Of a stretch of 64,000 nucleotides of DNA, positions 11,724-23,889 are shown in pieces. This stretch comes from Ceratopteris richardii. Taxonomy: Eukaryota > Streptophyta > Polypodiopsida > Polypodiales > Pteridaceae. A program made the translations under genes and the position numbers. The DNA lies in NCBI GenBank assembly GCA_020310875.1, contig CM035408.1, forward strand, positions 146,798,407 through 146,862,406. Direction: 5' to 3'. A model generated the notes under the pieces. That model was not told the origin of the DNA. It saw nothing but the letters and a program-made list of their open reading frames with translations, and searched no databases. How positions within the stretch are numbered: position 1 is the stretch's first letter; every line of letters starts with the position of its first letter.

Positions 11724-11945
11724 ATGCCCTAGGTGCCTGCTTCAAACCATAAAGAGTTTTCTTTAATTTGCATACGTGATTTACCTTGCTTCGATCTTCA
11801 TAGTCAGAAGGTTGAGCCATTTAAACCTCCTCTGAAATTCACTCATTGAGAAAAGCATTTTTCACATCTAGTTGATACATATTCCGATTTCTAGATGTAG
11901 CTCTAGTAAGTCTAAACTCGAGTTCTTTGGTCATACACACGGATG
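11724..11945 (-). pseudogene. C1: copia RT remnant interrupted by G1
   Basis: Reverse-strand translation gives copia RT motifs in order: NMYQLDVKNAFLNE, then [15 protein letters not shown], ending at the G1 LTR. Stops are present. The remaining RT would lie left of G1, outside the window. It cannot be part of C2, because a second RT region with YVDD-like sequence lies upstream on the same strand at 13256-13507. Confidence 0.8.
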
Positions 11946-12816
11946 ACCAAACAATGTTCGATTTCAGATTCATCTCAACCGGTCGGACCCCTAGATCATA
12001 AACTTACTTTGTTACACTCTACTTAATGAAATGATTGAAACTAGGAGAATATACACAAAGAACACAAGAACCTTTGCACATATAAACTAAAATCTAAGGC
12101 CTTTCCAATGCTAGTTAGAAATCTAAGGCCTTGCCAATGCTAGTTATTTCACTTAAATTTGTTACTCTTGTTGGGAGAACCAATACCTTCAAAAGAGATT
12201 AAATTTACTCTTCACTACATGTACACAAATAAACACTTGTTCACTCCTGAACATGGTTCTTTCAGAATATGTAGAGAATTGATTTGAGACTTTAGTGAAC
12301 TTTAGATAACATTATTAGTTTTCTAACAAGCCAAAGATTACAAGAATTGAGTGAGATATGACTAATGAACAACGCTCAAGACTTAGAGCAATCTAGAGTG
12401 CTCACATAGAATTCTATGTGTTAGCTATGGTTACAGAAAATCTTATTCAAAATCACTCAAGCAAGCAACCAGGGGGATATCTTAGCTCAAGGGCCTACTA
12501 ACTTGCTTCCAAAATATCAAGGATCACATACATACACAAAATCTCTCAAATTTGATGTTGACTGTGTGTAGATATAGAGATGAAAATATTTCCTATAAGT
12601 TAAGAATTACTTTTCCTGGATTACGGGCAATTACTCACACCTAAGTGCATTTGAAAATTTGGATATTGAGAGGATTCAAATTCAAATTTGATTCATGATT
12701 TATTGTGCTTCAATGCTTGCTTTATGAGGCTCCAAGTGCCATCCATCTGATGGTCCAAATTAGACTAAGGTTGAAGCTTGTATGGTTGCTTCTTTTTCAA
12801 CCAAGATATGCATGAG
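11946..12816. other. No gene seen; AT-rich with one short tandem duplication
   Basis: There is no supported coding sequence. A 27-base unit is repeated almost exactly at about 12090-12116 and 12120-12146 (AATCTAAGGCC then CCAATGCTAGTTA). Near 12676-12697 an AT-rich palindromic string (TTCAAATTTGA) resembles the motif found upstream of the TATA box in the C5/C6 LTRs, so part of this stretch may be old LTR. Confidence 0.4.
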
Positions 12817-13507
12817 TTACCAAGCATGAAGCAAAGACCATATGGACACATTGATATCATAAAAACTAGCCCAATTTGAGTTTAAAAAAAAAGCATGTTT
12901 AATATGGTTGTAATGATCTCCCAGGGGATAAAACCATCCAAGTAGCCAAGTACAACTCAAGTAGCAAAAGATGCACTTAACCTTTTGCGAATGCTTGAGA
13001 CTTTGACAATGCATAAACTTTCTCATCTGAGAGATGAAAAATTGAATATCATGTCGTGCTATGCACAACTAAATTAAGCATCCAATAGTTTGCTAATAGG
13101 GAACAACATCAAATGCATCTCTCGCATCATGAAGACTCAATCATAAACCTGTTTCTTTCTATTCCATGCGAGTGGCAATACGTTTGCAACCTTCAAAGCC
13201 AAAATATTGCAACAATGTGTAAATATATTTTGTTTGACAAAAGGTCATTCCTCCATCAACTTCCACAAACTGAGTGCCCAAATAATGATGGAGATGCCCT
13301 AAATGACATCTCAAAAGAGGCTTGAGAACTAGCCTTTAATTTATCAATATGTTTCTCATTAGGACAAGTGAGTAGTATCGCATCTATGTATGCAACAATG
13401 ATTAGAAGTACATCATCTACACGCATAACACATAAGGTGCTCTCAGTTGGATTGTTCTCAAAACTATGTGCAAGCAAGTAGGCATTTATCTTTTTACACA
13501 TAAGCAT
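12817..13507 (-). pseudogene. pol: C2 RT C-terminus and RNase H connection
   Basis: The upper part (13256-13507) reads as copia RT around the catalytic site, with AYIDAILLT where YVDDIILTG is expected, so the Asp pair is damaged. The lower part (12817-13068) reads as the stretch after RT (ISQMRKFMHCQSLKH) running into the RNase H start (NSNWASFYD). It is out of frame between pieces and has stops. The family assignment is clear; function is lost. Confidence 0.75.
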
Positions 13508-15283
13508 GTGTTTATTTCTTCAAACTATATAATACCCTTTCAACTTGCACACTTTATTTTCATGCCCGTTTTTGCACAAAACCACGAGGCTGAAATTCAT
13601 ACATTTATTCATGTAAATTACCATTCAATGTTGGAGCAAGCAATCTCCAAATCCACCACTCTTAGCACTTCTCATTTTTCATAGAAAATCCATAAGAAAA
13701 GCTCTTCAGTATTTTCCCATATGACCCTAGTCTTAAGAAATATTTTCATATGAATCTACCCTTAGAAGTTTTCCATTTAAAAGGTACATGCCCCATCGCA
13801 TACAAAAAGGTAAATCCCTACGTGGTAGGCAACTCGCAAGACCTCTCCTTAAATCAAGGATATCACATTTGTGACGAATTGGAAGTTCCTTCAATCAAGG
13901 AGATATGCTTGGAGTTTCTTTAGAAAGAAACTGACGTGCACAAATTCCTACCGCTGTACACCATGTGCATATAAGTACCATTACTTAATACAATAGATTC
14001 CGATGATATTTTGCCATGATAGAATGTCAACATAAATGTATCATGTAGTTATATTGTTATTTTGCCATGATATTTTTCCATGATAGAATGTCAACATAAA
14101 TGTATCATGTAGTTATGTTGTCTACTCATATGGCAAGTACTTGAACTATGATTATTGCATTCATGAAATCGCGTACAACAAAACAATGTTTATGACATAC
14201 ACATTCTCGTCATCATAAAGATGAAAAACATGTGTACACTTGAATAGTCACATTATAATCATGTGCTTCATTCACTCGATGCGTTGCCTGCAACATATGT
14301 GCTGGACAATCAATCTTAGGGATCTCTATTCAAGTGCTGAAAACCTCACATCATTGTGATAGGAACATGTTCATCAAAGGCATCTACGCCACACATCATA
14401 TATACTGCTTGGAAGAACTCAGTTTGTATGTACTCAATTAAATGATATTCTGTGCATATCTATAACTGTACCTACACTCGATAGTAGACTACATTCAAGC
14501 TATGTATATTTCTATATGTTTTGACTGAAAACATATCTGCATACTTACATGCAATCAGCATATATAACTTTATGCACAACATATTTATCAATTCATCGGC
14601 AGATATAAGTTATCTATTGACGATGCACAGCGCCTCAGAGGATTTGCGTGTAACATCACGTTGTAGACAAATTCTCACATAACCACGTCTCACTTATTCA
14701 GTCATAATCATACAATGTGTATGGCACATGCTCAACTTTGCAGACATCATATGGACAAGCGAAGGCTCAGATCTTGAAGTGCGCTGTCAACATTCTAAAG
14801 CTTGAGATATTTTCGAAGACTGTCATCAAATCTGAATAAAGCTTGACATATATGCTAATGTGTGCATAAGTCATCTGTTTATGTCTTATGTGCAACATGT
14901 ACAATTTGTATGTACGGTCTACACTTGTTTATTTCTTCCAAAGATGGTGACACAATTAATTTCTACGATTTTACGTAAAGTGCATAAACCATGCAATTCT
15001 TGTTTATAAAGTCTTGATGCTCCCTCTCATACAAATGCGCTTATGAGAAGAGCTCTACACATACACATCTTCCATTACAACAGGTTTATGAATTCACCTC
15101 TTTTATGTCAACCCTCTCATCAACAAGTGCATCATTAAAATCTACATAAAAAAATGGAATGATGTGGATCATCATGTGGGCCTACAAAAGTTAAAAGATT
15201 ACCTTATTTGGACCAACTCTTGAGTCTCCACTTGTGAGAAGAGGCAACAAAGTGTCATACACATCTTTAGAGCTAACTGATGT
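13508..15283. other. No gene recognised; AT-rich, holds a direct repeat
   Basis: This lies between the integrase and RT pieces of C2, where the RT N-terminus should be, but no RT motif is visible. It may be a decayed insertion. A 39-base sequence is repeated exactly at 14014-14052 and 14078-14116 (begins CCATGATAGAATG). Nothing else is supported. Confidence 0.4.
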
Positions 15284-16027
15284 CTAATTGGTACATAAAA
15301 CTAATGGCTGAATTGCATCTTCCATAAAAACAACATCAGAACTAAACAAAATGCATTTACTATGTGGAAGATAAAGAGGATAGCCTTTTCTTTTAGATTT
15401 ATACCCAACAAAAATACATTTCAATACTTTATCATCTAGTTTCTTGTGTTTTTGTTCAATATGCACTAATGCATATTCCAGACAACCAAAGACATCAAGA
15501 TGAGCAATAGATGTCTTGTGTCCATGCCAAGACTCATATGCGGTGATTGATTGTAGTGCGATGATGGGATACCTTTGCACACATAACAAACTCAAGCTAG
15601 AAGCTATGTGGTAAAGCCTAACTTTTGATCATACACCTCACCATTTCCATGAGAGACATATTATTTCTTTCAATAAATCCATTTTTTTAAGGTGTATTAC
15701 AGTGATGTTTTATCCCGTGCTCTGTAAAAAGAAAACATTAAAATTAGAAGACATGTATTCCCTCCCTAGATGAGAATGGAGAGTGCCCAATTTACATGTT
15801 GATAGATTTTCAGCCATAACCAAGAACTCTTCAAAGTAGATAAATAATTTCAATGGATAGACCCATGCATTGCTAGAGAGATCATCAATAAAAGACATGA
15901 AGTAAAGGTAGTTCCCAAATGAAGGTGTCTGCATAGGGCCACATACATCACTATGAACAAGCTTCAATTTATGAGCAGCTTGAATTGAACCATCTTTTGG
16001 GAAGGAGGAATGTCGAATTTTTCCCAA
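15284..16027 (-). pseudogene. pol: C2 integrase
   Basis: Two open pieces. 15710-16027 carries the catalytic core start (LKLVHSDVCGPMQT, FMSFIDDLS) and LGREYMSSNF, where SDxGGEY is expected, so the second catalytic Asp region is altered. 15284-15595 carries the conserved C-terminal part (AYESWHGHKTS, DVFGCLEYA, CIFVGYKSKRKGY, DVVFME). A shift and stops separate them. Copia-type integrase; inactive. Confidence 0.85.
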
Positions 16028-17573
16028 GATATAGACTTCACAGACATATTTATAAGGTGCCTCAAGTTTGAAAAAGAGGTCACCATTTCAAACTTTTGCA
16101 AGCAAAGAAAACTTGGAAAAATTTAGATTACAAAAGCATGCATGCCAAAGCTTTGCATCTAAGATTGCCTAAGAATCTTGAACTACACATGCTAAATCAT
16201 TCTCAAATTTCGCATATAGTTCTATGAGCTTATACATCCCATGACATAAAATGTTAGAATCAATAATAACATCACCATTGATAGATCATGAACTATACAT
16301 CTGACATCAACAAATTTGATAACTAAACCAATCCTGACTAATTTTAAAACTGACAACAAATGTTTCTTGCTCCTTGGCACATAAAAACATTTGAAAATGT
16401 GAAAGAACTATCATTAGTAGTAGTAAAAACGAGCTTACCAACTCCAATTACAAGAGAAAATGAGTTTTAGCACATGTGATAGTATTCCTTGTAGGGCCAC
16501 GCTCAAGTGAACTAAAGAAACTATGCTATGAGGTGACATTTGTGGCTTCACTATCAAAGTACCAAACATGTGAGTCTATTAGAGACATACACTACTCATG
16601 AGAAGATATTTCATAGCTACAAACAATAGTAAATGCTCATTCTTCATTTTGAACAAGATTAGCACACTTTTATTTAGGTGTAGAGGTCTCTACAACAACC
16701 ATTGCAACCACTTTCTTCTTTGCCTCTTTTGTATCACATTTAGGACAACACTTTATGACATGATCATTTGACTTAGAGTATTTGCAAAATTGTTTCTACT
16801 TTCTATTTTCTTCTCATCTTCATCTTCCTTCTTCGACTATGCAACAATTAGTATATTTATGCTTATTAGTAGATAAGCTCTATTTACCTTTACCCTTGTG
16901 ACTAGCTAAGAAAGTTGATCTGCATCACACATAATTGACTTGTTTTGCCTTGAGTGATCTTCCTACAAAAAAAATGAAAATAAATTCTTGAATGTTAAGG
17001 CATTTGGATTTCCTTTCATCGTCAATCAAAGAGTACAAGCGAAAATTTCATATGAATATGGAAGTTAGTTAAGAATAGTCTACATGTGTGAACTATCTAT
17101 AAAGACTTCATAAGTAGAAATGGATTGCTCCTTCAATATTTGATCTTTATCAAAAAATTATCCATAGAGTCTCCTTCATTCATAAGCTCACTATCCAACT
17201 ATTTTTGGAGGAAAGCAACAAGAGCCTCATTTCTTGGCTGGTATAAATTTATATGTGTATCGCAAGTATCCTTTGTTTTCTTGTATATGTGAGGGATAAT
17301 TGCATGTTTGATAGAAAAATTTTCTATGTAGCAGGTGTAGTAGGAATGGTAGCACAATGAGAAGATTGAAGATCATTATCTTCAATGTCATCTGTATCAC
17401 CTTGAAGAACTATATTTGCAAGTGAAGTAGGATATTTTGCAATACCTTGCACAATATTCCATAACCCTTTTGCTACTGATACATGAAGCATCATATATGC
17501 ACACAATTGGTAATTAGTACCATCCAACTTATCCTCAACATCCAACATATAGAATACATCATTGCTTTAAGGA
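16028..17573 (-). pseudogene. gag: C2 gag, zinc knuckle and protease/pre-integrase region
   Basis: Gag begins near 17573 and the piece at 17324-17548 reads MLDVEDKLDGTNYQLCAYMM, the usual copia gag start (binding an element RNA particle). A CCHC-like box (FCKYSKSNDHVIKCC) lies at about 16745-16793. From 16080 to 16500 there is pre-integrase-like sequence with many stops. The protease active site is not clearly readable. The same gag start is present in C7 near 41271. Confidence 0.65.
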
Positions 17574-17760
17574 TGAAATTGCCTACATGAACACTACGAT
17601 AGAGCATTTGAAGGCTGAAATGAGCTCAAATAAAAATGTTTAGCTCCACAAAGTGAAGTTGTTTTGAAGTCTTAATTGCCCCAAGTATGGTCACGAATTC
17701 ATGTGAAATTTTGAGACTATGGTTAGAGGGGTTTGATGCCCTAGATGAAGCAACAAACTA

Positions 17761-17771
17761 ATCTAATACCA
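17761..17771 (-). promoter_or_regulatory. C2 primer-binding site, mutated
   Basis: On the minus strand this reads TGGTATTAGAT, close to TGGTATCAGAG, the copia site complementary to initiator-Met tRNA. It lies two bases inside the LTR edge. Confidence 0.65.
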
Positions 17772-17773
17772 AT

Positions 17774-17997
17774 TGTTGAAGTTCAAGGTTTACAAAAGCA
17801 CATGAACAACACAAAGAAGAAGAAGAAGATTTGAGAACAAGACAATACAAAATGTAGTACCAGGTGAATGGACAATGATAATTGACCTGTTAGGGTTATA
17901 GGCGTATGTACAAGCCATGGGGAAAAACCTCGTAGAAAGGAAAAAAAGTGCCCTGTTAGTCCTAACTCACACACATCATTATCGAAATATATCAACA
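17774..17997 (-). repeat. C2 5' LTR
   Basis: 224 bp. On the minus strand it starts TGTTGATATATTTC and ends CTTCAACA. Homologous to the LTR at 41624-41845 and the truncated one at 36799-36985. All contain GGGGAAAAAACCTC in the plus orientation. Confidence 0.8.
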
Positions 17998-18204
17998 AAG
18001 ACTTGAGATTGAGGTCTAGGAAAAGGAAAAGAATGAAAAATTTGTTTTAAGTGAATGAATCCAAGACATATAAATAAATTGTATTGCTAGGGTGCAACAT
18101 AAAGCCACATGTTAGAAAAAAGGAAAAGAGAATGCATGAGTCCACCTTGTCCAATCTTTGAACATTTAAATTATGGAAAACAATGAAATTATTGCACTAT
18201 TAGT

Positions 18205-19032
18205 GCATGCACCAATGTTGTTTGTTTGATTGCATTGACTTTGGACCACATGACTTAGTCAAAATCCATGTTTGCAAAAGAGGGGAAAAGGCCAAAGTCA
18301 TGATAGATGACTTGTCCATCCATATCTTACTTGATTATGCATTGATGAAGAAGTTTAGGTTTCCCTAGCAAAATTCTCCACTTCAATATGTAGTGTACAT
18401 GACGCAAGGACGAGAAAAGATAGTCTAGAAAACTATGATGTGTGATCTCAAAATCCAGTTTCAAGGATATAGATCTAAAATATAGTTCTAGATTATTCAT
18501 ATGGAAATAATTGATGTGGTGTTTGGTATGGAATGTCTCTAGGTTTAGAAAAGTTACTCATAATAAGTTATCTACTCAATACTTTGGAATTTGAAAGAAA
18601 TGGTATCCATTACTTGATTTAAGAGAGCACGAGGTGCCAAGTACTCTTTTGATGTCAAGCATGGAACTAAGAAAGATTATAAATACTCATAAAGCAGAAG
18701 TATACATGATAACTCCAATTAATATGAATGATGTATATAATCTAGATTCAGTTCCATATGTCTGCTCTCTTTTGTCTGATCATGAAAAGTTTTAAGTTTA
18801 AGCATTTAATGAATAATTAATGGGATGTTTTTCCAAAAGAACTTCCCCATGACTTATCACCTTGTTGTAGGCAAGTCTATCATGTTATATACTTGCTTCT
18901 AGTACTAATCCTACACATAAAACCCCCTACCAACTCCCATATTCCCAACAAGCTAAAGTGGAGAAACAATCGAAAGAATACAGAGATAAAGGATCTATTC
19001 AACCAAGGCAATCTCCTTGGGAATCTTCTATT
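18205..19032 (+). pseudogene. pol: G2: gypsy protease-RT linker and RT start, interrupted by C3
   Basis: Seen: VCKRGEKAKVMIDDLSIHI near 18265-18320, a gypsy protease-type segment in which the Asp-Ser/Thr-Gly site is degraded to Asp-Asp-Leu-Ser. Then comes the linker before RT (HKAEVYMITPIN) and the RT entry (FPKELPHDLSPC near 18828-18870, then PRQSPWESSI). Several stops. The frame is cut at 19032 by the C3 LTR and resumes at 33313 with the next RT residues, after 14.3 kb. The 17998-18204 flank shows no domain. Confidence 0.75.
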
Positions 19033-19477
19033 TGTTAGATATACTCAATACTCTACCCTCAAGTGACCAGAAATGTTCCATGGTGCTCCAAGTTGTGAGG
19101 TCTCCACCATAGAGCCGAGACAATACAACTTCTATTCATGGAGACATTCTTGGATTGTATACCTTGCCGACTATTTTATATCTCTTGACTACATTTATCT
19201 ATACCGAATTCCCTTGTAAAAGCTATATAAGCATGGCCTAGGTTGAACTTTACATAGCATTGTGCACTAGTAAGCCTTTCATCTAGAGTCTTTCTATATC
19301 ATCATCTAACCTCCACATTCGGAGTACTTGGGTTGACAACACCATCATTGTAGCTGCATTTCTCTTGGAAATTTGAGAATTTGAGTTCTCTATCTCTTAG
19401 GCTATGTATATCTTTGTTTGTATTTCTCTCACACTTTTGTCTACTAGTCTATTTGGCTATATTGTTATTTTCTTACA
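19033..19477 (+). repeat. C3 5' LTR
   Basis: 445 bp, TGTTAGATATACTC to TTTTCTTACA, followed at once by the PBS. TATA-like sequence near 19210-19240 (AAAGCTATATAAGC). The solo LTR at 62856-63523 and the C4 LTR belong to the same family but contain about 330 extra bases in the middle that C3 lacks. Confidence 0.85.
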
Positions 19478-19490
19478 TGGTATCGGCTCA
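19478..19490 (+). promoter_or_regulatory. C3 primer-binding site
   Basis: TGGTATCGGCTCA follows the LTR end directly. The first seven bases match the initiator-Met tRNA type site; the rest differ. Confidence 0.7.
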
Positions 19491-19687
19491 GGAGGACTTG
19501 AGTGGTGCAGAAGCAAAATAGTAGAGGTTTCATAAGTTTCAGGAACAAAAGTGAGAAGATTTCAATTGGTCTATCATCATGTACAACTAGGAATCAAGGT
19601 GGTTCATTAATACGAGTAGGTGGAGCACATGTAGAGGCAACAATGATGTTTGTCGTCCCAACATTGTAGACATGACCACTAGCCTTC

Positions 19688-20135
19688 ATGAAAGGTAAAC
19701 TTGATGATATGAACTACACCCTATGGAAGTTTAAAATCACTTCTATCCTTGATTCATATGAGCTTCTAGAGGATGTTCTTGGGAATGATCATGAGCCCCA
19801 AGAAACACCTTGTCCAAATAATCTCGGTTGATTAATTCCTCTTGATGCTGATAATCTACGTGCTTGGAAACATAGAAACAGAGATGCACTTTGTGCTCTA
19901 GTTATACGTACTATTGATAGTGTTTTGACTATCGTTTAACATACTAACAAGGCATGTGAAACATGGAACATATTGAGAAATATGAAATTAATAATAGGAA
20001 ACGGATTCGGAACTTGGAGAATCAGCTAGCAATAGAAAGGTTTGCTAATGGGGAGACTAGGGAGGTGTTTATCACTCGCATAAAGAATCTACAAGGTCAA
20101 ATGGTGAGAGTAGTCTATAGATAAACGTAGTTGGG
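19688..20135 (+). pseudogene. gag: C3 gag, N-terminal part
   Basis: Translation from ATG 19688 gives MKGKLDDMNYTLWKFKITS, then RAWKHRNRDALCALVIRTID and ACETWNILR, the copia gag pattern. Stops occur near 19829 and 19937. The sequence ends about 20135, where the truncated C4 LTR begins. The leader 19491-19687 shows no gene. Confidence 0.75.
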
Positions 20136-20164
20136 AGATAGAAAAAAATATACAACCTGAAAAC

Positions 20165-20554
20165 ATCACCCCAGAGCCAAAATTCCTACCATCTTGGCCC
20201 TACAAGCTATGGTGATAGGCCCCTCAGACCTCGTAGAAGGGGGAAGCCCCCAAGTGCACTCCCCCATTATGGTTCTATGGGGAAAATGCATGGCACCACA
20301 AGGATTTTACTTTTGCTTTGAATGGCAACACAATGGCCTAGAATTGTATGGCCTACCTAATCTAATGGTTAGGCTCACAAAGATCATCTATTACCATTAA
20401 TGATCACACATAGACCTCATCTAACTTGAAATATAGGGTTCCATAAATGTCTGCACTCTCACAATGGATTCTCTTCATAATGGGAGCCTTACAACTTAGA
20501 GCACCATGAATCATTTGTGGTCACTTGATAGTGGAGTATTTAGTATATCTAACA
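20165..20554 (-). repeat. C4 3' LTR, truncated, opposite in direction to C3
   Basis: On the minus strand this starts TGTTAGATATACTA after a polypurine tract and matches the first about 390 bp of the solo LTR at 62856, including the middle segment with a GGGGGAAGCCCCC hairpin. The far end is missing, and the sequence runs into C3 gag. Confidence 0.7.
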
Positions 20555-20569
20555 CCCCTCACCCCAATG
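20555..20569 (-). promoter_or_regulatory. C4 polypurine tract
   Basis: The minus strand reads CATTGGGGTGAGGGG immediately before the LTR start TGTTAG. Confidence 0.75.
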
Positions 20570-20599
20570 TTAAACCTACGATGAACTACCTTCTTAATC

Positions 20600-22095
20600 C
20601 AATGCCAAGCTTTGGAAAGTGTCAATGAAGTTTCTGTCTCCCAAGAGCCTTCGAGAAGATGTCTCCTCCATCTTCTTGAGTTGGACAATAGCTTATCTCC
20701 ATGACCCTGTCCTCAACCAAGTCATGAACATAGTGATACTGAATTTCTATGTGCTTGGCATGTGCATGGAAAACAAGATTCTTGGCAATGGCCATGCAAC
20801 TTTGCTTGTCACACTTCAACCTTGTAGCCTCCTCTCCTTGTATTCCTATGTGCCATAGGATCCTCCTCAACATACTAGTTCACATGTTGCAACACATGTT
20901 TCTTTGTAATCAACTTCAATAGAAGATAGTGCTACACTTAGTTGCTTCATATTGATTTAAGAGAAAATATCTGATGCTAAAGAAAAGAAATATCCAAACA
21001 GTGATTTTCTAGTATCAATATCTCCTACCCAATCTAAATCACAATATCCAACCAGAAATTATCCTTCTTCATAAACAATACCATAATTAGTGGTTCCTTT
21101 CACACATCTGAGTATCCACATGCTTTTCTTCCAATGAGTTTGGCAAGGCTTATTAGAGACCATGTTTAGTACTCTAACAACATAAGACATATCTTGTATG
21201 CTATTGCAATATTAGATGAGACTTCCAAGTAATTTCTGTATCTTCTAATATCCACTAGAGGTGAAGTATCTTCAATAGATAATTTTGTGTAGAGCTCCAT
21301 AGGTGTAGAAATTTCCTTGCAATCCTCCATGTCGAATGCCTTCAATATCTATCTTGCCTACTTTTGTTGAGATGATAATCTTCCCTAGTTTCTACCAAAC
21401 TTCAAGGCCTAAACAATAATGTATTAAGCCTAAGTCTATCATTTCAAATTCTAAACTAAATGCATCTTTTTTTTGAAGAAGAAGAGCATCACCATTTCCT
21501 CTAATCACAAGGTCATCTATTTAGAATATGAGCACAATTCTCTTCCCTCTTCTCTTTAGAACGTGCAAGTAAGCATCAAAGGAACATCTTTTGAAAATTA
21601 GATCCAAGAGATACTTATCTATCCACTGGTACCATGTTGTAGGAGCTTGTTTCAACCCATATAATAACTTCTTCAGCTTGCATACCTTGTTCTTTGAATG
21701 GGGAGGCTCAAACCCTCGTGGCTAAGACACATATACCTCCTCTTTGAGGTCTCCATTCAAGAATGCTGATTTCACATCCATGTGATAGATTGGTCGTTGC
21801 TTATGTGCAACCATATCTAGTACATATGGCTTTCATCCTTGCAATCAAGGTAAATATTTCACAAAAGTCAATGCCTTCAACTTGTGAGTAGCCCTGCACA
21901 ACAAGTCTTGCTTTGTACTTTTCTAGAGTACCATCAGCCTTGTACTTTAGCTTCCAGACCCACTTGGTTCCAATTTCTTTATGCTTAGGGGGTCGATCCA
22001 CTAACTCCCAAGTTCTATTCTTCATGATATTGTTGTATTCTATTTGCATGGCAGCCCTCGAATTTGGATCATGGAGTGCCTCTTCCACATTAGTT
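20600..22095 (-). pseudogene. pol: C4 RT and RNase H
   Basis: Minus strand. 21801-22088 encodes the RT start (NRTWELVDRPPKHKEIGTKW, then DGTLEKYKARLVVQGYSQ). The catalytic site near 21510-21525 reads stop-IDD where YVDD is expected. KNKVCKLKKLLYGL-like sequence lies near 21650-21690. RNase H C-terminus at 20622-20873 has HAKHIEIQYHYV and IFSKALGRQK. Many stops and shifts. A copia-type RT that is clearly dead. Confidence 0.85.
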
Positions 22096-22440
22096 GCTTC
22101 CTTTGCTTATTTTTGAATGAACTCATCCATCACTGTCATGTTTACAATATGGGTGATTTCCCATCTATGTTCCAATTCTGCATGATCACCTCGATCCATT
22201 TGTAATATATTCTAGTGATCGTGGGATGGGGTTTGTAGAATCATAGAGCTTCCTCACCCAATATGGCAATGCCTTTTTCGCTTGGGTAATGAGAGGTGGG
22301 TGACTTTCAAACTCAACATCTGAAGATGATGCTTCCTTCTCTTGTGTAGAAGGGATAGCTCTTGGGCCAGGTTTATAGTAGATTGCTCGTCTACCTAATG
22401 ATAAGGTGAAAACTCTCTTTTCCTCCTCCAGAGCATGTGG

Positions 22441-23214
22441 CTACTCCTTTAGAAATACCACATTGCAACTCGCCATGATCTTCTTAGCCTCAAAATCATA
22501 AACCTTATAAGCCTTGTTATCTTCATTGTACCCTAAGAAGCTACATTTGATGTTTTTTGGTTGAAGCTTGTTTCTCTCCCTATTTGGAACATGTATATAA
22601 CATTCACTTCCAAATACTTTGAAATGGGAAATAGATGGCTTTTTACCAGTGTAGGCCTCTTTTGGATTTTTTCCATCAAGTGCCTTAGTGTAGCTTCGAT
22701 TCATGATGTAGACAAAAATGTTAATAGCCTCTCCCAAAATGGATTATGCAAACCCTTTCCCTTCAACATGCACCATGGTGATTCAATTTTGAAATTCTAC
22801 AACACTATATTGTTGAGGGATATGTGCCACTCTGAGTTGATACTTGATTCCTTTACTCTTGTAGAAATCTTGAAACTATGTTAATGTGAACTCACCACTT
22901 CCATCTGACCTAAATTTCTTCATCTTCTTCCCTATTTGAGTTTCAACAAGCTAAAGCCATTCTTTAAACTTACCAAAAACTTGAGCCTTATTACAAATGA
23001 ATTACACCCACATCTTCTTGCTATAGTTATTGACAAGTAACATGAAGTAGGCAGATCCGCCCAAGGCCTTCGTAGCATTATGCAACAACTCTAGAGGATA
23101 GCTTGCTTTGTTCTTGGTTTCTTGTGGAAATGCCTTCCTCTATTTCTTGCCCATCATGCAAGCTCGCATGGTTCCTTCATTTCCACAATTGATGGTAGGT
23201 GTGCAACCACACTC
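22441..23214 (-). pseudogene. pol: C4 integrase
   Basis: 22441-22737 is a clean C-terminal part (FVYIMNRSYTKALDGKNP, KVFGSECYIHVP, CSFLGYNEDNKAYKVYD). 22740-23214 reads as the core with stops (LELLHNATK, FRSDGSGEFT), so catalytic residues are partly lost. The order on the minus strand is pre-integrase, core, C-terminus. Confidence 0.8.
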
Positions 23215-23889
23215 CTATGATGTATCTCCTTTAGTACAGGGTATCCAATGTATATGCCATAGCTTACTTGTGCCCATACTTGTAGTGGTTGTAAGAGGAG
23301 ACAACTCATATAGGTTTTTCCTCCTTGTGCCAATCCCAACAACATTGTTGTTAATATCCATAATCTTATCTCCTATTTTACTATAAAATACATGATGACC
23401 TTGATCAATTATATAAGTTAGTGAAAGTAAATTACATTTGATTTTTGGAACATACAACACATTTGAAAGCTTTTTGACATCCCCATTATAATTAATGAAA
23501 GAAATCGTATCTTCACCCTCTGCATCTTTCATTGTTGCCTACCTTTACTACGATGGGTTCACTGCAAGGAACTATAAAGGTATTCTTTTCTCATCATGTG
23601 ATGAGAGGCACCATTTTCCAACACCCACGAGTCATCTATTCCTAAATCGTAAGCCGAGGAGCATACCTCCTTTATTGTAACAAATAACTCAAGCTTTGTT
23701 TCTACAGTGTTGGTAGACTCCTTGAAGATCCATTCTTCCCTTCTGCCTTCTTGATGTAACAATCTTGGATTCAATGACCTTTCTTCTTGTAGTGGAAATA
23801 CTCTCCCTTGAACTTCTTTTTTCCGTTCTTCTTTTTGCTCCATCTTTTGAATATTTTGATTTGCCTCCTTTGGCATTTGCTGTGAATGT
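23215..23889 (-). pseudogene. gag-pol: C4 protease, pre-integrase and gag end
   Basis: 23215-23532 carries LSNVLYVPKIKCNLLS and GTRRKNLYEL, the pre-integrase region. 23559-23906 carries the protease start (DSWVLENGASHHM: Glu-Asn-Gly where Asp-Ser-Gly is expected, so the catalytic Asp is lost) and, upstream of it, a Lys/Glu-rich gag tail. Coding is cut at 23889 by the C5 LTR and resumes at 32997. Confidence 0.75.

Larger units (their letters stand above)
12817..17997 (-). mobile_element. C2: degenerate minus-strand copia element
   Basis: Reading right to left: LTR 17774-17997, PBS-like site, gag start, zinc knuckle, pre-integrase region, integrase, then (after a 1.8-kb stretch without recognised coding) RT C-terminus and RNase H linker. 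The 3' LTR on the left is not found. Many stops; an old copy. Same family as C7 (36799-41845), which shares the LTR and gag start. Confidence 0.8.

Noticed and set aside
14014..14116. 39-bp direct repeats as target duplications or attachment sites
   Set aside because: Only 25 bases lie between them and the length is far above a target duplication; a simple tandem duplication is likelier.
20180..20500. A separate small mobile repeat shared with 62930-63250 in the other direction
   Set aside because: In both places it lies inside an LTR of the same family in the matching orientation and has no target duplications of its own.
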